Below, piece after piece: positions 25,974-41,841 of a DNA stretch of 64,000 bases (positions are counted from its first letter, which is position 1; each line of letters begins with the position of its first letter). Both the position numbers and the translations under genes were made by a program. The notes under the pieces are model-generated. The model was not told the origin of the DNA and made no database searches. It saw only the letters and a program-made list of their open reading frames with translations. The DNA is taken from assembly GCF_014202335.1 (NCBI RefSeq), contig NZ_JACHGP010000003.1, positions 372,001 through 436,000 on the forward strand, in the 5' to 3' direction. The stretch is from Mycobacterium sp. AZCC_0083. Its GTDB lineage: Bacteria; Actinomycetota; Actinomycetes; Mycobacteriales; Mycobacteriaceae.

Positions 25974-27398
25974 TCAACCCCTGGGCTTGACGCCGTTCGG
26001 GCCGTCGGTCGACGCCGCGTACGTGCCCACCGCGAAGGCCACGGCGGGGCCGGTGATGGCCAGGACCTGCGGGTTGACGTTGTCGACGTTGTCCCGTGGC
26101 GTGCGATAGCCGGGGTCGAACGGGACGCCCGCCTGGCCGCCCCAAAGCCTGGCCTGCACCGCGGACTTCAGCTGTGAGGCGCCCGTGGTGATGCCGCCGA
26201 TCGGTATGCCGGCCGTCAGGAAGGGGATGTAGTCGCTGGCCCGGCTCAACGGCATGTCGGCAGGCCGCACGCCGGCCAGGTTCAGGTAGCCCGCAAGGGT
26301 GCGTTCCGCGCCCGCCGATCCCGGGGGCACGCTGGCGGTGGGGATTCCAGGGCTCGGTTGCCCGGACTGGTCACCGTCGTAGGTGAAGTACCCTGCGTTC
26401 TTCGACGCCAGCATGTCGAAGTTCAGGTACACCGCGATGTCGGCGATGTGTTCCCGGTCGAGGCCACTCACGTACTTCGTCGGCCCCTCCAGACCGGACT
26501 CGTCGGAACCCCAGAAGGCGAACCGGACCGCGTTGGTCACGGTGGGCGAGCCACCCAGTTGCGCGGCGGTCTCCAACACCGCGGCGACACCCGAACCGTC
26601 GTCGTTCATGCCAGGGCTGTGTGGCGCAGAACCCAGGTGCGCACCGGCGACGACGACGTTGTGCGCGTCTCCGGTCTTCGTCTGCGCCACCACGTTTCGC
26701 ACCATGACCAAGTTTGCCTTGGCGTCGAGCACGAGTTGAACGGGTGCCGTGGTGCGCCGCAGCTGCGCGTCGACGTCCTTGCCGATGATCGCGACGGGCG
26801 ACTTGAGTCCCTGGTAGTAGTCCGCAGGGAACAGGCCGGGTACCGCGCTGTCGCTGACCACCAGCAGGCCGACGGCGCCCCTGGCCACTGCGGCGACGTG
26901 CTTTTCGACGACGGAGCAGCCGCTGTCGTCGACGATGGCGATCGCGCCCTTGACGTTCACCGTTCCGTAGTCGGCTGCGGTGCACCCGGCCGGCTTCTGT
27001 GGCCGCAGTGTGATGGCATTGATCCCGGCCGCCGGAGTGGTGACGAGCAGAGACGCCTCCGTGACGGGGAACCTGCGGCCCGCCACCGTCAGCGTGGGAT
27101 CGCCGATGTCGGTTTCGACCAACTTGTCGAACTCGGGTGTTTGTACGTCGAAACCCTTGTCCCGCAATACTCCTGCGACGTAATCGACGCTGGCGTCATA
27201 CCCCGGCGTGCCGACTGCTCTTGAGCCGTTGTTGCCCGTCGCGATGCCGGACAGCTTGTCCAGGTGTGCGCGCATCCCGTCAACGGTGACCTTGCCGGCC
27301 AGCTCGCGGCCAGGGTCAGCCGAGGATTGCGGGGCCTGCTGGGACGACCCACACGCCGCCACCGCCAGTACGAAGGCCAGGGTGGCGAACCGCCTCAT
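25974..27398 (-). CDS. M28 family peptidase-like lipoprotein with altered active site
   Basis: A 474-residue lipoprotein (lipobox LAVAAC16) with a PA domain inserted in an M28 zinc aminopeptidase fold. It is a tandem paralogue of the gene at 27395-28903. Compared with Streptomyces griseus aminopeptidase, H254, D266, E300 and D328 are kept. However, the base glutamate is D299 (GSDESG for GAEEEG), the aspartate after HL is G256, and the last zinc ligand is R432 (YRTPRD for YHKSTD). One zinc ligand and the general base are therefore changed, so it may be inactive or have another role. The start overlaps the upstream stop by four bases (ATGA), giving one operon. Confidence 0.85.
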   Translation of the reverse strand: MRRFATLAFVLAVAACGSSQQAPQSSADPGRELAGKVTVDGMRAHLDKLSGIATGNNGSRAVGTPGYDASVDYVAGVLRDKGFDVQTPEFDKLVETDIGDPTLTVAGRRFPVTEASLLVTTPAAGINAITLRPQKPAGCTAADYGTVNVKGAIAIVDDSGCSVVEKHVAAVARGAVGLLVVSDSAVPGLFPADYYQGLKSPVAIIGKDVDAQLRRTTAPVQLVLDAKANLVMVRNVVAQTKTGDAHNVVVAGAHLGSAPHSPGMNDDGSGVAAVLETAAQLGGSPTVTNAVRFAFWGSDESGLEGPTKYVSGLDREHIADIAVYLNFDMLASKNAGYFTYDGDQSGQPSPGIPTASVPPGSAGAERTLAGYLNLAGVRPADMPLSRASDYIPFLTAGIPIGGITTGASQLKSAVQARLWGGQAGVPFDPGYRTPRDNVDNVNPQVLAITGPAVAFAVGTYAASTDGPNGVKPRG

Positions 27399-28903
27399 GA
27401 CTCCGTCACCACGTGCCGGGTGCGGTCATTTCGGACGGGAATTCCGTTGCGCCCACTCAAGTCCTGGGCGTAGAGGCCGATCGCGTAGGCGACTCCCCTG
27501 CCCTGGATCTCCAGTGCATTGCGGTCGATGTGCTCGAGGGTGTCGGTGCTCTTGTGATAGTTCGGATCGAACGGTTTGTCGGCCTGACCGCCCCAGAGCT
27601 TCGCCTGCTCGGCGGTCATGTTGTCCTCGGCGCCTGCGAACAATCCACCGGAGGGCACACCCGCCTGGGTGAACGCGTCGTAATCGGAGCGGCCGTCGAA
27701 ATCGGTGTCCTGCGCTTTCTTCCCTGCGCCGTCGAGATAGGCGGCCAGCGTGCGCTCGATGCCCGCCGAACCCTCCGGTACCCGCGGCACGCCACCGTCG
27801 GACGACGGCGGCGCGGACTGGTCTCCGTCATAGGTGAAATAGCCTGGGTTGGGCGAGGCGAGCATGTCGAAGTTCAGGTATAGGGCGACGTCCCTGAGTG
27901 CCTCGGCGTCCAGCGTTTCGACGTAATGCGTCGACCCGATGAGGCCCTCCTCCTCGGCACCCCAGAACGCGAACCGCACCGCGTTGTGCACCTGCGGTGA
28001 GCTGCCCAGCTGCACAGCCGTTTCCAGCACGGCCGCCACACCCGAACCATTGTCGTTGACGCCAGGCCCCTCCGGCACGCTGTCCAGATGCGCACCCGCC
28101 ATCACGACGTCGTGGGTGGATCCGGTCTTGGTCTGCGCGACGACGTTGTGGGTGCGCTCCACCCTGACGCCCGCGTGGAGCTTGATCACCGTCTGGCCAG
28201 GGTTGGCGCGCAGCCCGGCACCGTCGGCCTTGGTGACGCCGAGGACCGGGATCTTCACGTCGGTCTGCTCACCAAGGGTGCCGCCCACCTCGTCACTGTC
28301 GACGTTGTCGACGACGATCATCGCGATCGCGCCGCGCTCGGCGGCCACCGCCTGCTTGACGGCGAAGGGGCAGGAGCCGCGGTCCACCAGCACCACGGCT
28401 CCCGACGCGGGCAGCCCGTCGTAGTCCGATGCCGTGCAACCCGGTGTGTCCTCGGCGCGGGCGGCGACCAGTGGGCCGCGTACCCCCTCGGGCGGCGTGC
28501 CGATGGTGAACCCAAGCGCGTTGGCCTTGATGTCCGAACCGCCAACCGTGACCGACGGTTTGTCTGCGAACGGCAGCTTCACCTCGAACTCGTCGGTGGC
28601 GACGTCGAACCCGTTGTCCCGCAGGGTCTTGGCCACGTAGTCGGCGCTCGCCGCGTAGCCCGGCGTGCCAAGCGCCCGGTTGCCCTTGTTGGCGTCGGCG
28701 ATCTCCTGCAGCTTGGTCAGATGCGCCATCATCGCGTCGGTGGTGAGCTTCTCCTGCAACCCACCCGCGAAGTCGTCCGCGGGCGTCGACGGCGTCGACG
28801 GGATGGCTTCCGGCGCGGTGTTGCGGCCGCATCCGGCCACCGACGCCGTCGCGACCACCGCCACTGCCAGAGCCGCCAGTGCCGTTCGTGAGCTACGCCG
28901 CAT
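27395..28903 (-). CDS. lpqL: M28 aminopeptidase lipoprotein
   Basis: A 502-residue cell-surface aminopeptidase. The signal peptide ends in lipobox SVAGC25, a PA domain covers residues about 120-240, and the zinc peptidase domain follows. All landmarks are intact: H272 in GAHLDSVPEG, D284 in NDNGSG, E317 and E318 in GAEEEGLIG, D346 in NFDM and H450 in YHKSTD. Position next to thiG and the ABC-2 genes matches M. tuberculosis lpqL (Rv0418). I start at ATG 28903 (MRRSSRTALA), preceded by a G-rich ribosome site; the longer upstream frame does not look like protein. Confidence 0.9.
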   Translation of the reverse strand: MRRSSRTALAALAVAVVATASVAGCGRNTAPEAIPSTPSTPADDFAGGLQEKLTTDAMMAHLTKLQEIADANKGNRALGTPGYAASADYVAKTLRDNGFDVATDEFEVKLPFADKPSVTVGGSDIKANALGFTIGTPPEGVRGPLVAARAEDTPGCTASDYDGLPASGAVVLVDRGSCPFAVKQAVAAERGAIAMIVVDNVDSDEVGGTLGEQTDVKIPVLGVTKADGAGLRANPGQTVIKLHAGVRVERTHNVVAQTKTGSTHDVVMAGAHLDSVPEGPGVNDNGSGVAAVLETAVQLGSSPQVHNAVRFAFWGAEEEGLIGSTHYVETLDAEALRDVALYLNFDMLASPNPGYFTYDGDQSAPPSSDGGVPRVPEGSAGIERTLAAYLDGAGKKAQDTDFDGRSDYDAFTQAGVPSGGLFAGAEDNMTAEQAKLWGGQADKPFDPNYHKSTDTLEHIDRNALEIQGRGVAYAIGLYAQDLSGRNGIPVRNDRTRHVVTES

Positions 28904-28917
28904 TGCCCCCACGTTAG

Positions 28918-29676
28918 TCACGCGTCGCGACGGTTCACCACGACGGTGGCCACGACGAAGACGATTGCAACGACCACGGCGAAGTAGAGCACCGAGCCGA
29001 GCCGGTCCCACGGCATCGAGTACGCCGGGTAGAGCCACTGCACGTCGGCGAATACGAACGCGTTGCCGAACGGCAGATACGGCCCGACCTCGGAGCCGAT
29101 GTCGGGCAGGTTGCCGACGATCGGCTCGACCACCAACGGCCAGAGCAGCAGTACCGCGACCGCGCCTGCGGCGTAGCGCAGCAGCGCCCCCACCGCGACG
29201 CCGAGCACCGCGGCGAGCGCGGCGTACAACGCCAACGCGCCCGTCACCTGCCACACGCCGGCCTGCGCAAGAGACAGCTGCGCGCCCACCAGTGGGCTTG
29301 AGGCCATCCCAGCCACCAGCATGGCGCCGATCACCAATGCCGCGGTGAACACCGCCGAGAACACCGCGGCGACAACCGCTTTCGTCACGACGACCAGGGT
29401 GCGATTCGGGATGGCGGCGAACGTCGTACGGATCATCCCGCTGCGGTACTCACCCGTCATCGTCATCGCCGAGAGCACCATCAACACCGGTACCCCGAAT
29501 ACCGCAACCCCGACGGCGGCCCGCTCCGGGGAGAGACTCGCCGCGCCGTACGCCGACGATCCCTGCAGCGCGGCTACCCCGAGACCCAGCACGGCCGCGG
29601 CGATGCACGACCACAGCGGCGAGCGGATGGTGGAGAGTTTGATGCGCTCGGCGTTGAGCGCTGCCGTCACAGTCAT
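28918..29676 (-). CDS. ABC-2 type transporter permease
   Basis: A 252-residue membrane protein with about six hydrophobic segments and the ABC-2 pattern MTMTGEYRSGMIRTTFAAIP near residue 72. It forms the channel for the ATPase encoded just upstream, whose stop overlaps this start by four bases. Export of an unknown molecule is the likely role; antibiotic or lipid export is common for the family. Confidence 0.88.
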   Translation of the reverse strand: MTVTAALNAERIKLSTIRSPLWSCIAAAVLGLGVAALQGSSAYGAASLSPERAAVGVAVFGVPVLMVLSAMTMTGEYRSGMIRTTFAAIPNRTLVVVTKAVVAAVFSAVFTAALVIGAMLVAGMASSPLVGAQLSLAQAGVWQVTGALALYAALAAVLGVAVGALLRYAAGAVAVLLLWPLVVEPIVGNLPDIGSEVGPYLPFGNAFVFADVQWLYPAYSMPWDRLGSVLYFAVVVAIVFVVATVVVNRRDA

Positions 29677-30596
29677 TTGTTCGCCGTCCGGTATTCGACC
29701 GCATCGTCGGTGAGCTTGAGGTAGGCCTCCTCCAGCGAGGCCCGCTGGGTGCTGAGCTCGTGCAGTGTGATCCCGTTGCGGGCAGCCAGGTCTCCGATCA
29801 CCTCGATCGCCGCGCCGCGCACCGACAATGCGGAGCCATCCGGTTCGGCGGTGGCCTCGATACCCGCCCCGGACAGCAGCCCGCCAAGGGTGTCCAGCTG
29901 AGGGCTGCGGACCCGGACGGCGCCTGCGTCCGAACCGGAGACGAACTCGGCGACGGTGGTCGACGCGATGAGCTTGCCGCGACCAATCACCACCAGCCGG
30001 TCGGCGGTATTGGCCATCTCGGCGAGCAGGTGGCTGGACACGAACACGGTGCGGCCCTCCGCCGCCAGCGTGCGCATCAGCGTCCTGACCCAGCGGATGC
30101 CCTCGGGGTCGAGCCCGTTGACGGGTTCGTCGAATAACAGCACCCGTGGGTCGCCGAGCAGAGCCGCCGCGATGCCGAGCCGCTGGCTCATCCCCAGCGA
30201 AAGGGTGCCTGCCTTCTTGTCGACGGCCGAGCCGAGGCCGACGATGTCGAGCACTTCGTCGACGCGGGTGACCGCGATGCGGTTGGTCGCGGCGATCCAG
30301 CGCAGGTGATCGCGCGCCGACCGGTTGGGGTGTGCCTGCTTGGCGTCGAGCAGCGCGCCGACCGTGCGCAGCGGGTCGGCCAGTTGGCGGTAGGTCTTGC
30401 CATCGATCGTCGCGGTGCCCGAGGTCGGATGATCCAGCCCAAGAATCATCCGCATCGTGGTGGTCTTGCCTGCGCCGTTGGGACCAAGGAATCCCGTCAC
30501 CACGCCCGGTTCGATCGAGCAGGTGAGGTCATCGACGGCGCGGTTACTGCCCGGGCCGTGCCCGAACACCTTGGTCAGGCCCGCCAACTGGATCAT
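29673..30596 (-). CDS. ABC transporter ATP-binding protein (ABC-2 exporter)
   Basis: A 307-residue DrrA-like ATPase with Walker A GPNGAGKTT, signature LSLGMSQRLGIAAAL, Walker B VLLFDEPVNGLDP and H-loop VSSHLL. It is translationally coupled to the permease at 28918-29676. Confidence 0.9.
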   Translation of the reverse strand: MIQLAGLTKVFGHGPGSNRAVDDLTCSIEPGVVTGFLGPNGAGKTTTMRMILGLDHPTSGTATIDGKTYRQLADPLRTVGALLDAKQAHPNRSARDHLRWIAATNRIAVTRVDEVLDIVGLGSAVDKKAGTLSLGMSQRLGIAAALLGDPRVLLFDEPVNGLDPEGIRWVRTLMRTLAAEGRTVFVSSHLLAEMANTADRLVVIGRGKLIASTTVAEFVSGSDAGAVRVRSPQLDTLGGLLSGAGIEATAEPDGSALSVRGAAIEVIGDLAARNGITLHELSTQRASLEEAYLKLTDDAVEYRTANK

Positions 30597-30609
30597 TGGG
30601 CCGATTCTC

Positions 30610-30900
30610 TCAGGTCAGTGCGGCCACGACGAGGTCTGCGACGGCGCGCATGCCTGCCGCGTTGGGGTGCAGCGGTGCCGGTCGTCCCGGCAGAGGCAAA
30701 CCGAGTCGGCTCGTCCACGGCTCGTTCGACCAGGCGTGATGGTCGACGCTGGCATCGGCGGCGCGAACCAGCTCGCAGCCCGTCGCGGAGGCGGCGGCTT
30801 CGGTGAGTTGCTTCAGCGTGTCGGCGACGTGTCGCGCGACCGCGATGTCTTCGGCGGGCAGCGACCGCAGCAGTGGAGGCAGCCCCGCCGCGTACAACAT
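30610..30900 (-). pseudogene. C-terminal remnant of an SGNH-type hydrolase
   Basis: About 96 codons resemble the end of an SGNH/GDSL lipase: ...DHHAWSNEPWTSRLG then LHPNAAGMRAVADLV, where the histidine of HPN would be catalytic. The N-terminal half with the GDS serine is absent, since thiG ends only 20 bp upstream. It is squeezed between thiG and the ABC-2 genes. It is probably a relic of a deleted gene. Confidence 0.6.
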
Positions 30901-30919
30901 GGGGACGCAACGTAGCGGC

Positions 30920-31864
<945 letters not shown>

Positions 31865-31868
<4 letters not shown>

Positions 31869-32887
31869 GCGGGCACACCCACCTTCAGTTCGGCCGCGAT
31901 CCGTTCCGCAGTCCACGGCGCCAGTAGGAATCCGGACCTGCCGTGGCCTGCGGCCACCAAGGTCCGTTCGTCAAGCCTTCCGACAACGGGCACGTTGTCG
32001 GGTGTCATCGGCCGCAGGCCTGCCGCGACCTCGGCGAGCTCGTACTCGCCGAGCGCGGGCATCACCTCGCAGGCGTCGTCGAGCAGATCGCGCACACCAG
32101 ATACCGAAGGTGCGGTGTCGCGGCCGTGCTCGTACTGGGTGGCACCCACCACCACGCCGTCGGGCCGTGGCACCAGATACACCTGCCGTCCGTGCACCCT
32201 GGCACGAATGACGCGCTGCGGCAACGGCATACAGCCACGGCGCCATCGCAGGCGCAGCACTTCGCCCTTGACAGGGCGGATCGGAAGACCCGGCCACAGT
32301 GAGGGCGCGTCGATGCCGTTGGCGATCACCACTGTCTCCGCGTCGCGCGTGTCATCGAGCGAATCGACCGGTGGCGCCCAGCTGACGCCGAGCCGTTCAC
32401 AGTGTTGCGCCAATGCCGCGACGAGGGCCCGGTTGTCCACGGCCAGTTCGGTTTCCGCGCGGAAGCCGTGCCTGATGCCCTGGGCGAGCAGCGGCTCGAC
32501 GTCGCGGGCGGCAGTCGTCACGGTCACCGGCTGCCCCTGAGCGGCAAGCCACCCCGCGACCGTCTTCAGATCTTCGACGTCGGCCCGGTCGACGGCCACG
32601 ACCAGCGACTCGCGCGCCGTCACCACCTCCGGCGGCAGACCCTCCAGAAACGACCCGTCATTCCACAACGCGAGCGAGGCCAGCCCGATCTGCAGCAGCC
32701 GCTCCTCGCCCGGCCAGCCCTCGCTGTGCGGGGCCAGCATGCCGCCTGCCACCCAGGAGGCGCCATGCTCACCGGTCCGGTGCACGCGCACCGACCAGCC
32801 GTCGAGCGCGGCTCGGCGCGCCACCGACAAGCCGATGACGCCACCACCGACGACTGCCAGTGAGCGCCCGTTGGGACGGGGTGACAT
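31865..32887 (-). CDS. thiO: Glycine oxidase ThiO
   Basis: A 340-residue FAD enzyme of the DAO family that oxidises glycine to dehydroglycine for thiazole synthesis. The dinucleotide-binding motif is SLAVVGGGVIGLSVARRAA, and the C-terminus has VAAGHGRSGFLLAPWTA. I start at ATG 32887, directly behind the 3' end of the TPP riboswitch, whose last helix contains the ribosome site GGGAG. It is the first gene of thiO-thiS-thiG. Confidence 0.93.
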
Positions 32888-32892
32888 TTCTG

Positions 32893-32998
32893 CTCCCTTC
32901 GCCGGCATGACCCGGATCAGGTGTGACGGTAAGGGCTGGTGTCGATGCCCACTCTCAGTCCCCGATCCCGGGACTCCCGTGTGAAGCGTCCACATTAC
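32893..32998 (-). ncRNA. TPP riboswitch (thi box) upstream of thiO
   Basis: The minus strand carries the conserved TPP aptamer pieces: ACGGGAGTCCC, then CTGAGAGTGGG (about 32948-32958), then ACCTGATCCGGGTCATGCCG and GCGAAGGGAG. A -10-like TAATGT lies at 32993-32998. Only six bases separate the last helix from the thiO ATG and the GGGAG ribosome site is part of it, so TPP binding probably blocks translation. Confidence 0.93.
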
Positions 32999-33062
32999 TC
33001 GGGCATCGGCACCAGAGGCATCCCCCGTCGCTTCGCTCACCTCAGCGGCTAACCTCGCGGTC

Positions 33063-33734
33063 GTGCTGGATCCCCGCGAGCGTCTCTCCACCGCCACGCT
33101 CTACCTCTGCACCGACGCCCGCCGTGAACGCGACGACCTCGCCGAGTTCGCCGACGCGGCGCTCTCCGGTGGCGTCGACCTCATCCAGCTGCGCGACAAG
33201 GGCTCGGTCGGCGAGCATCGGTTCGGGCCGCTGGAGGCCCGCGACGAGCTCGCCGCGCTCGAGGTTCTTGGCGACGCGACGCGACGGCACGGCGCTCTGC
33301 TTGCGGTCAACGACCGCGCCGACATCGCCCGTGGCGCCGTTGCCGACGTCCTGCATCTCGGGCAGGACGACCTGCCGCTGCCGCTGGCCCGCGACATCGT
33401 CGGGCCGGGCCCGTTGATCGGGCGTTCCAGCCACGACCAGGCGCAGGTGGCCACGGCCATCACCGAGGAAGTGGACTACTTCTGCGTCGGGCCGTGCTGG
33501 CCGACTCCGACCAAACCGGGCAGGACCGCGCCCGGCCTCGACCTCGTCCGCTTCGCCGCGGAGTCGGGCACCACCAAACCCTGGTTCGCGATCGGGGGGA
33601 TCGACGCTGCGCGCCTGCCCGAGGTGCTCGCCGCGGGCGCGCGTCGCATCGTGGTGGTGCGGGCGATCACCGCCGCCGAAGACCCCGCCGCAGCGGCCAG
33701 GGAGTTGAAGACTGCGCTTACTGCTGCGGGTTGA
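33063..33734 (+). CDS. thiE: Thiamine-phosphate synthase
   Basis: A 223-residue TIM-barrel enzyme joining HMP-pyrophosphate to thiazole phosphate. Landmarks are LIQLRDKG (pyrimidine pyrophosphate site), [41 protein letters not shown] and FAIGGID. GTG 33063 is the start. It is divergent from thiO. The end overlaps the convergent Nudix gene by 17 bp. Confidence 0.95.
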   Translation: MLDPRERLSTATLYLCTDARRERDDLAEFADAALSGGVDLIQLRDKGSVGEHRFGPLEARDELAALEVLGDATRRHGALLAVNDRADIARGAVADVLHLGQDDLPLPLARDIVGPGPLIGRSSHDQAQVATAITEEVDYFCVGPCWPTPTKPGRTAPGLDLVRFAAESGTTKPWFAIGGIDAARLPEVLAAGARRIVVVRAITAAEDPAAAARELKTALTAAG

Positions 33735-34215
33735 CCAGCAGCGGGATCGACGCGGTCACCGAACGGAGCTGAGGCCAGCTGGCCGCGAAACCTGGGTGCA
33801 ACGGCAGATCGGCGACCTCATCCTCGGCCACCCAGCGCAATTCGGAGCTCTCCCGGTTGGGCACGGTGACCAGCTGTTCGAGTGCGTCGGCGATGACCGT
33901 GGTGTAGGTCCAGTCGCTGCCCGTAGCGGTCGCAGTCACCACGGTGGTCCGAACGGTCAGTCGGTCGGCGGTCAGCCCGGCCTCCTCGTTGGCTTCTCTG
34001 ACCGCGGCCTCCTCGACGGTTTCGTGGCTGTCGCGCGCACCGCCGGGAAGTCCCCACGTGCCGCCTTGATGACTCCACGGTGCCCGGTGTTGCAACAGGA
34101 CGGCGGCGCTGCCGTCGGGTCCGGGGGCACGCAACAGAAGACCCGCCGCGCCATGCCTGCCCCAGAAGTGAGAGCCGTCGTCGGACAACACCCAGCCGTC
34201 ACCATCACCATGCAC
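33718..34215 (-). CDS. mutT3: Nudix hydrolase, MutT3-like
   Basis: A 165-residue Nudix protein with an intact Nudix box ([20 protein letters not shown] then EAG). MutT3 cleans damaged nucleoside triphosphates such as 8-oxo-dGTP. Position between thiE and glnX matches Rv0413. It starts at GTG 34215. Confidence 0.9.
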   Translation of the reverse strand: MHGDGDGWVLSDDGSHFWGRHGAAGLLLRAPGPDGSAAVLLQHRAPWSHQGGTWGLPGGARDSHETVEEAAVREANEEAGLTADRLTVRTTVVTATATGSDWTYTTVIADALEQLVTVPNRESSELRWVAEDEVADLPLHPGFAASWPQLRSVTASIPLLVNPQQ

Positions 34216-34347
34216 GCGTTCAGCTTATGGAACTCAACGCAACATTCGCTGCCCCAGAATCCCCCGCGTGGTGCCAGCAGCTCTTAGAATTCTTTTATAT
34301 AGTTGGGCAGCCGAAAAAGTAGCCGGAAAGCTGAGGTCCGCGCACAG

Positions 34348-39786
<5,439 letters not shown>

Positions 39787-39859
39787 GGCGCCGAAGCTAC
39801 GCGGAGAACCTGGCAGGATTCAGTCAACGGCTTGGGCGTTCACCTCGAGGCAGCTGTCA

Positions 39860-40534
39860 TCACTCCGATTCGACGCTCAGGTGAGCCAGCACTCGGTCCA
39901 GCATCGCGCCGACGAGGCGTGCCGCCTCCTCCGGTTCCCCCGCCGCGACGCGCGCCATCAATTCACGATGGTCGTCAACGTCGACCGGCAGCGTGCTGGT
40001 AGCCGCCACGCTGGCTGTGATGGCTTCGAGTAGCCCACGATAGAGCCCCGTGAGCATGTGGTTGTGGGAGCTGCCCACCACCGCGAGGTGAAACTCGGTG
40101 TCCAGTGCGGCGAAGCCTGCCGTGTCACCGGCCAGGAGGCACTCATCTCGCCGGTCGAGCAACACTTCCATGCTTGCGACGTCCTCTGCGGTGCGGTTGG
40201 TGGCCGCCAGCCGGGCGCCTTCGACCTCCAGCGCGCGCCGGACCTGAAGGATGTCGCGCAGTTCGCTGCCACCCAACCGCCGCAGTGCGCCCGAGACTTC
40301 GCTGGTGGCACGTACGTAGGTGCCGTCGCCCTGTCGGACCTCGAGGATTCCGGTGTGTGCTATCGCACGGACCGCTTCTCGAACTGTATTGCGGCCCACA
40401 CCAAGCGATTTCACAAGTTCGGCTTCGTTGGGAATGCGTTGGCCCACTGGCCACTCACCGCTGCCGGCGAGCTGCCTGATCTGTTCGATGACCTGATCGA
40501 CGAGCCTCGTCCGCTGAGTGGTGATCAATGGCAT
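39860..40534 (-). CDS. GntR/FadR family transcriptional regulator
   Basis: A 224-residue regulator with an N-terminal winged helix (GQRIPNEAELVKSLGVGRNT and VREAVRAI) and a C-terminal all-helical FCD ligand domain with likely metal ligands (DTEFHLAVVGSSHN, DDHRELM). The start at ATG 40534 has AAAGG nine bases upstream. It is divergent from the MFS transporter and probably controls it. Confidence 0.88.
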   Translation of the reverse strand: MPLITTQRTRLVDQVIEQIRQLAGSGEWPVGQRIPNEAELVKSLGVGRNTVREAVRAIAHTGILEVRQGDGTYVRATSEVSGALRRLGGSELRDILQVRRALEVEGARLAATNRTAEDVASMEVLLDRRDECLLAGDTAGFAALDTEFHLAVVGSSHNHMLTGLYRGLLEAITASVAATSTLPVDVDDHRELMARVAAGEPEEAARLVGAMLDRVLAHLSVESE

Positions 40535-40566
40535 GAGGATCATCCTTTCAACCAATGATGGGATGT

Positions 40567-40577
40567 ATGTCAGACTA
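40567..40577. promoter_or_regulatory. Possible FadR-type operator
   Basis: ATGTCAGACTA is a short near-palindrome resembling the TnGTnnnACnA sites of FCD regulators. It lies between the divergent GntR and MFS genes. Confidence 0.35.
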
Positions 40578-40582
40578 GCATC

Positions 40583-41836
40583 GTGAACCCCCGGACGCAG
40601 CAGTCGAACTTCGGTCGCGACTTGTCTCGTCAACTCGACGGCGCCGACGAACTTCCGCAGGGCCGGGTTCCCGTAATCGGCGGCGGTGCACTCCTTGCCG
40701 TCGCCGTGGTTCTCACCGCGTTGAATCTGCGGCCCGCCGTCACCAGTGTCGCGCCGCTGCTCGGCGATATGCGGGCCGACCTCGGCACGTCGGCGACGTG
40801 GGCCGGCTTACTCACCACGCTGCCCACGTTGTGCTTCGCGGGTGCAGGCCTTGCTGCGCCCGTCTTGTCGGCGCGGATCGGTACGAGCCGCACGATTGCA
40901 GTCGGGTTGGTAGCTCTCGCAGTTGGTTTGGGAGTCAGGTCCCTTGACGGCCCGTATGTGGTAATCGGAGCTACTCTGCTGGCGTGCGCCGGTATCGCCT
41001 TGATCAACGTGCTCATCCCCGTGGTGATCAAGGGATCGTTCCCCGCCCGGGTGGGGTTGATGACGGGCATATACACCGCGGCGCTACAGGGCGGCGGTGC
41101 CCTTGGGTCGGCGGTCACACCGGGTCTCGAGCAGTCGTTCGGGAATTGGCGTACGGCTCTTGCGGTCTGGTCGCTAGTGGCGGTGGCCGCACTCGCCGTG
41201 TGGATTCCCGCCACCATGCGGCACCGCGAGCCTGCGCCGCTTGCCACCCCGGTCGCCGCCGAACCCCGGCCCTCCATGCTGCGCAGTGCGCTTGCGTGGC
41301 AAGTGACGCTGTTTCTCGGAGCCCAAGGGTTCTTGGCCTACATCGTGATGGGGTGGCTGCCTCAGGTCTTCATCGACAGCGGTGTGAGCAAGGTCCATGC
41401 CGGCATGCTGGTGGGCTTGGTCTCGCTGGTTGGTGTTCCCGTGGCACTGGTGCTGTTGCCGCTCGCCGCACGGCAGGCCAGCCAGAGCGCGTGGATCGTC
41501 GGGATTGGATTGTTCGGCATGGCTGGCATCATCGGGGTGGTGATCGCGCCTGCGGCTCAGCCAGTGCTGTGGAGCCTGCTCATCGGCGTGGGCATGGGTG
41601 TGTTCTCGATGGCACTTGCGGTGATCGCACTCAGGTCCAAGGATGCCGAGGGCACTGCTCGACTCTCCGCGATGGCCCAGGGTTTCGGCTATCTGATCGC
41701 CGGTCTTGGTCCGTTTCTATTCGGACTGCTCCATGACGTCTCCAGCGGCTGGACCATGCCTTGGATCATGTTCCTGGTGGTGTACGTGCTTCAGATCGTC
41801 GTGGGTGCGCTCGCCGGCCGTGAGCGGGTCGTCTGA
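40583..41836 (+). CDS. MFS transporter, CynX/NimT family
   Basis: A 417-residue transporter with about 12 hydrophobic helices. ALNLRPAVTSVAPLL near the start and GFLAYIVMGWLPQVF at mid-protein are hallmarks of the CynX/NimT (cyanate or 2-nitroimidazole) subfamily. GTG 40583 lies six bases after the candidate operator. The substrate is unknown. Confidence 0.88.
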   Translation: MNPRTQQSNFGRDLSRQLDGADELPQGRVPVIGGGALLAVAVVLTALNLRPAVTSVAPLLGDMRADLGTSATWAGLLTTLPTLCFAGAGLAAPVLSARIGTSRTIAVGLVALAVGLGVRSLDGPYVVIGATLLACAGIALINVLIPVVIKGSFPARVGLMTGIYTAALQGGGALGSAVTPGLEQSFGNWRTALAVWSLVAVAALAVWIPATMRHREPAPLATPVAAEPRPSMLRSALAWQVTLFLGAQGFLAYIVMGWLPQVFIDSGVSKVHAGMLVGLVSLVGVPVALVLLPLAARQASQSAWIVGIGLFGMAGIIGVVIAPAAQPVLWSLLIGVGMGVFSMALAVIALRSKDAEGTARLSAMAQGFGYLIAGLGPFLFGLLHDVSSGWTMPWIMFLVVYVLQIVVGALAGRERVV

Positions 41837-41841
41837 CAGGA

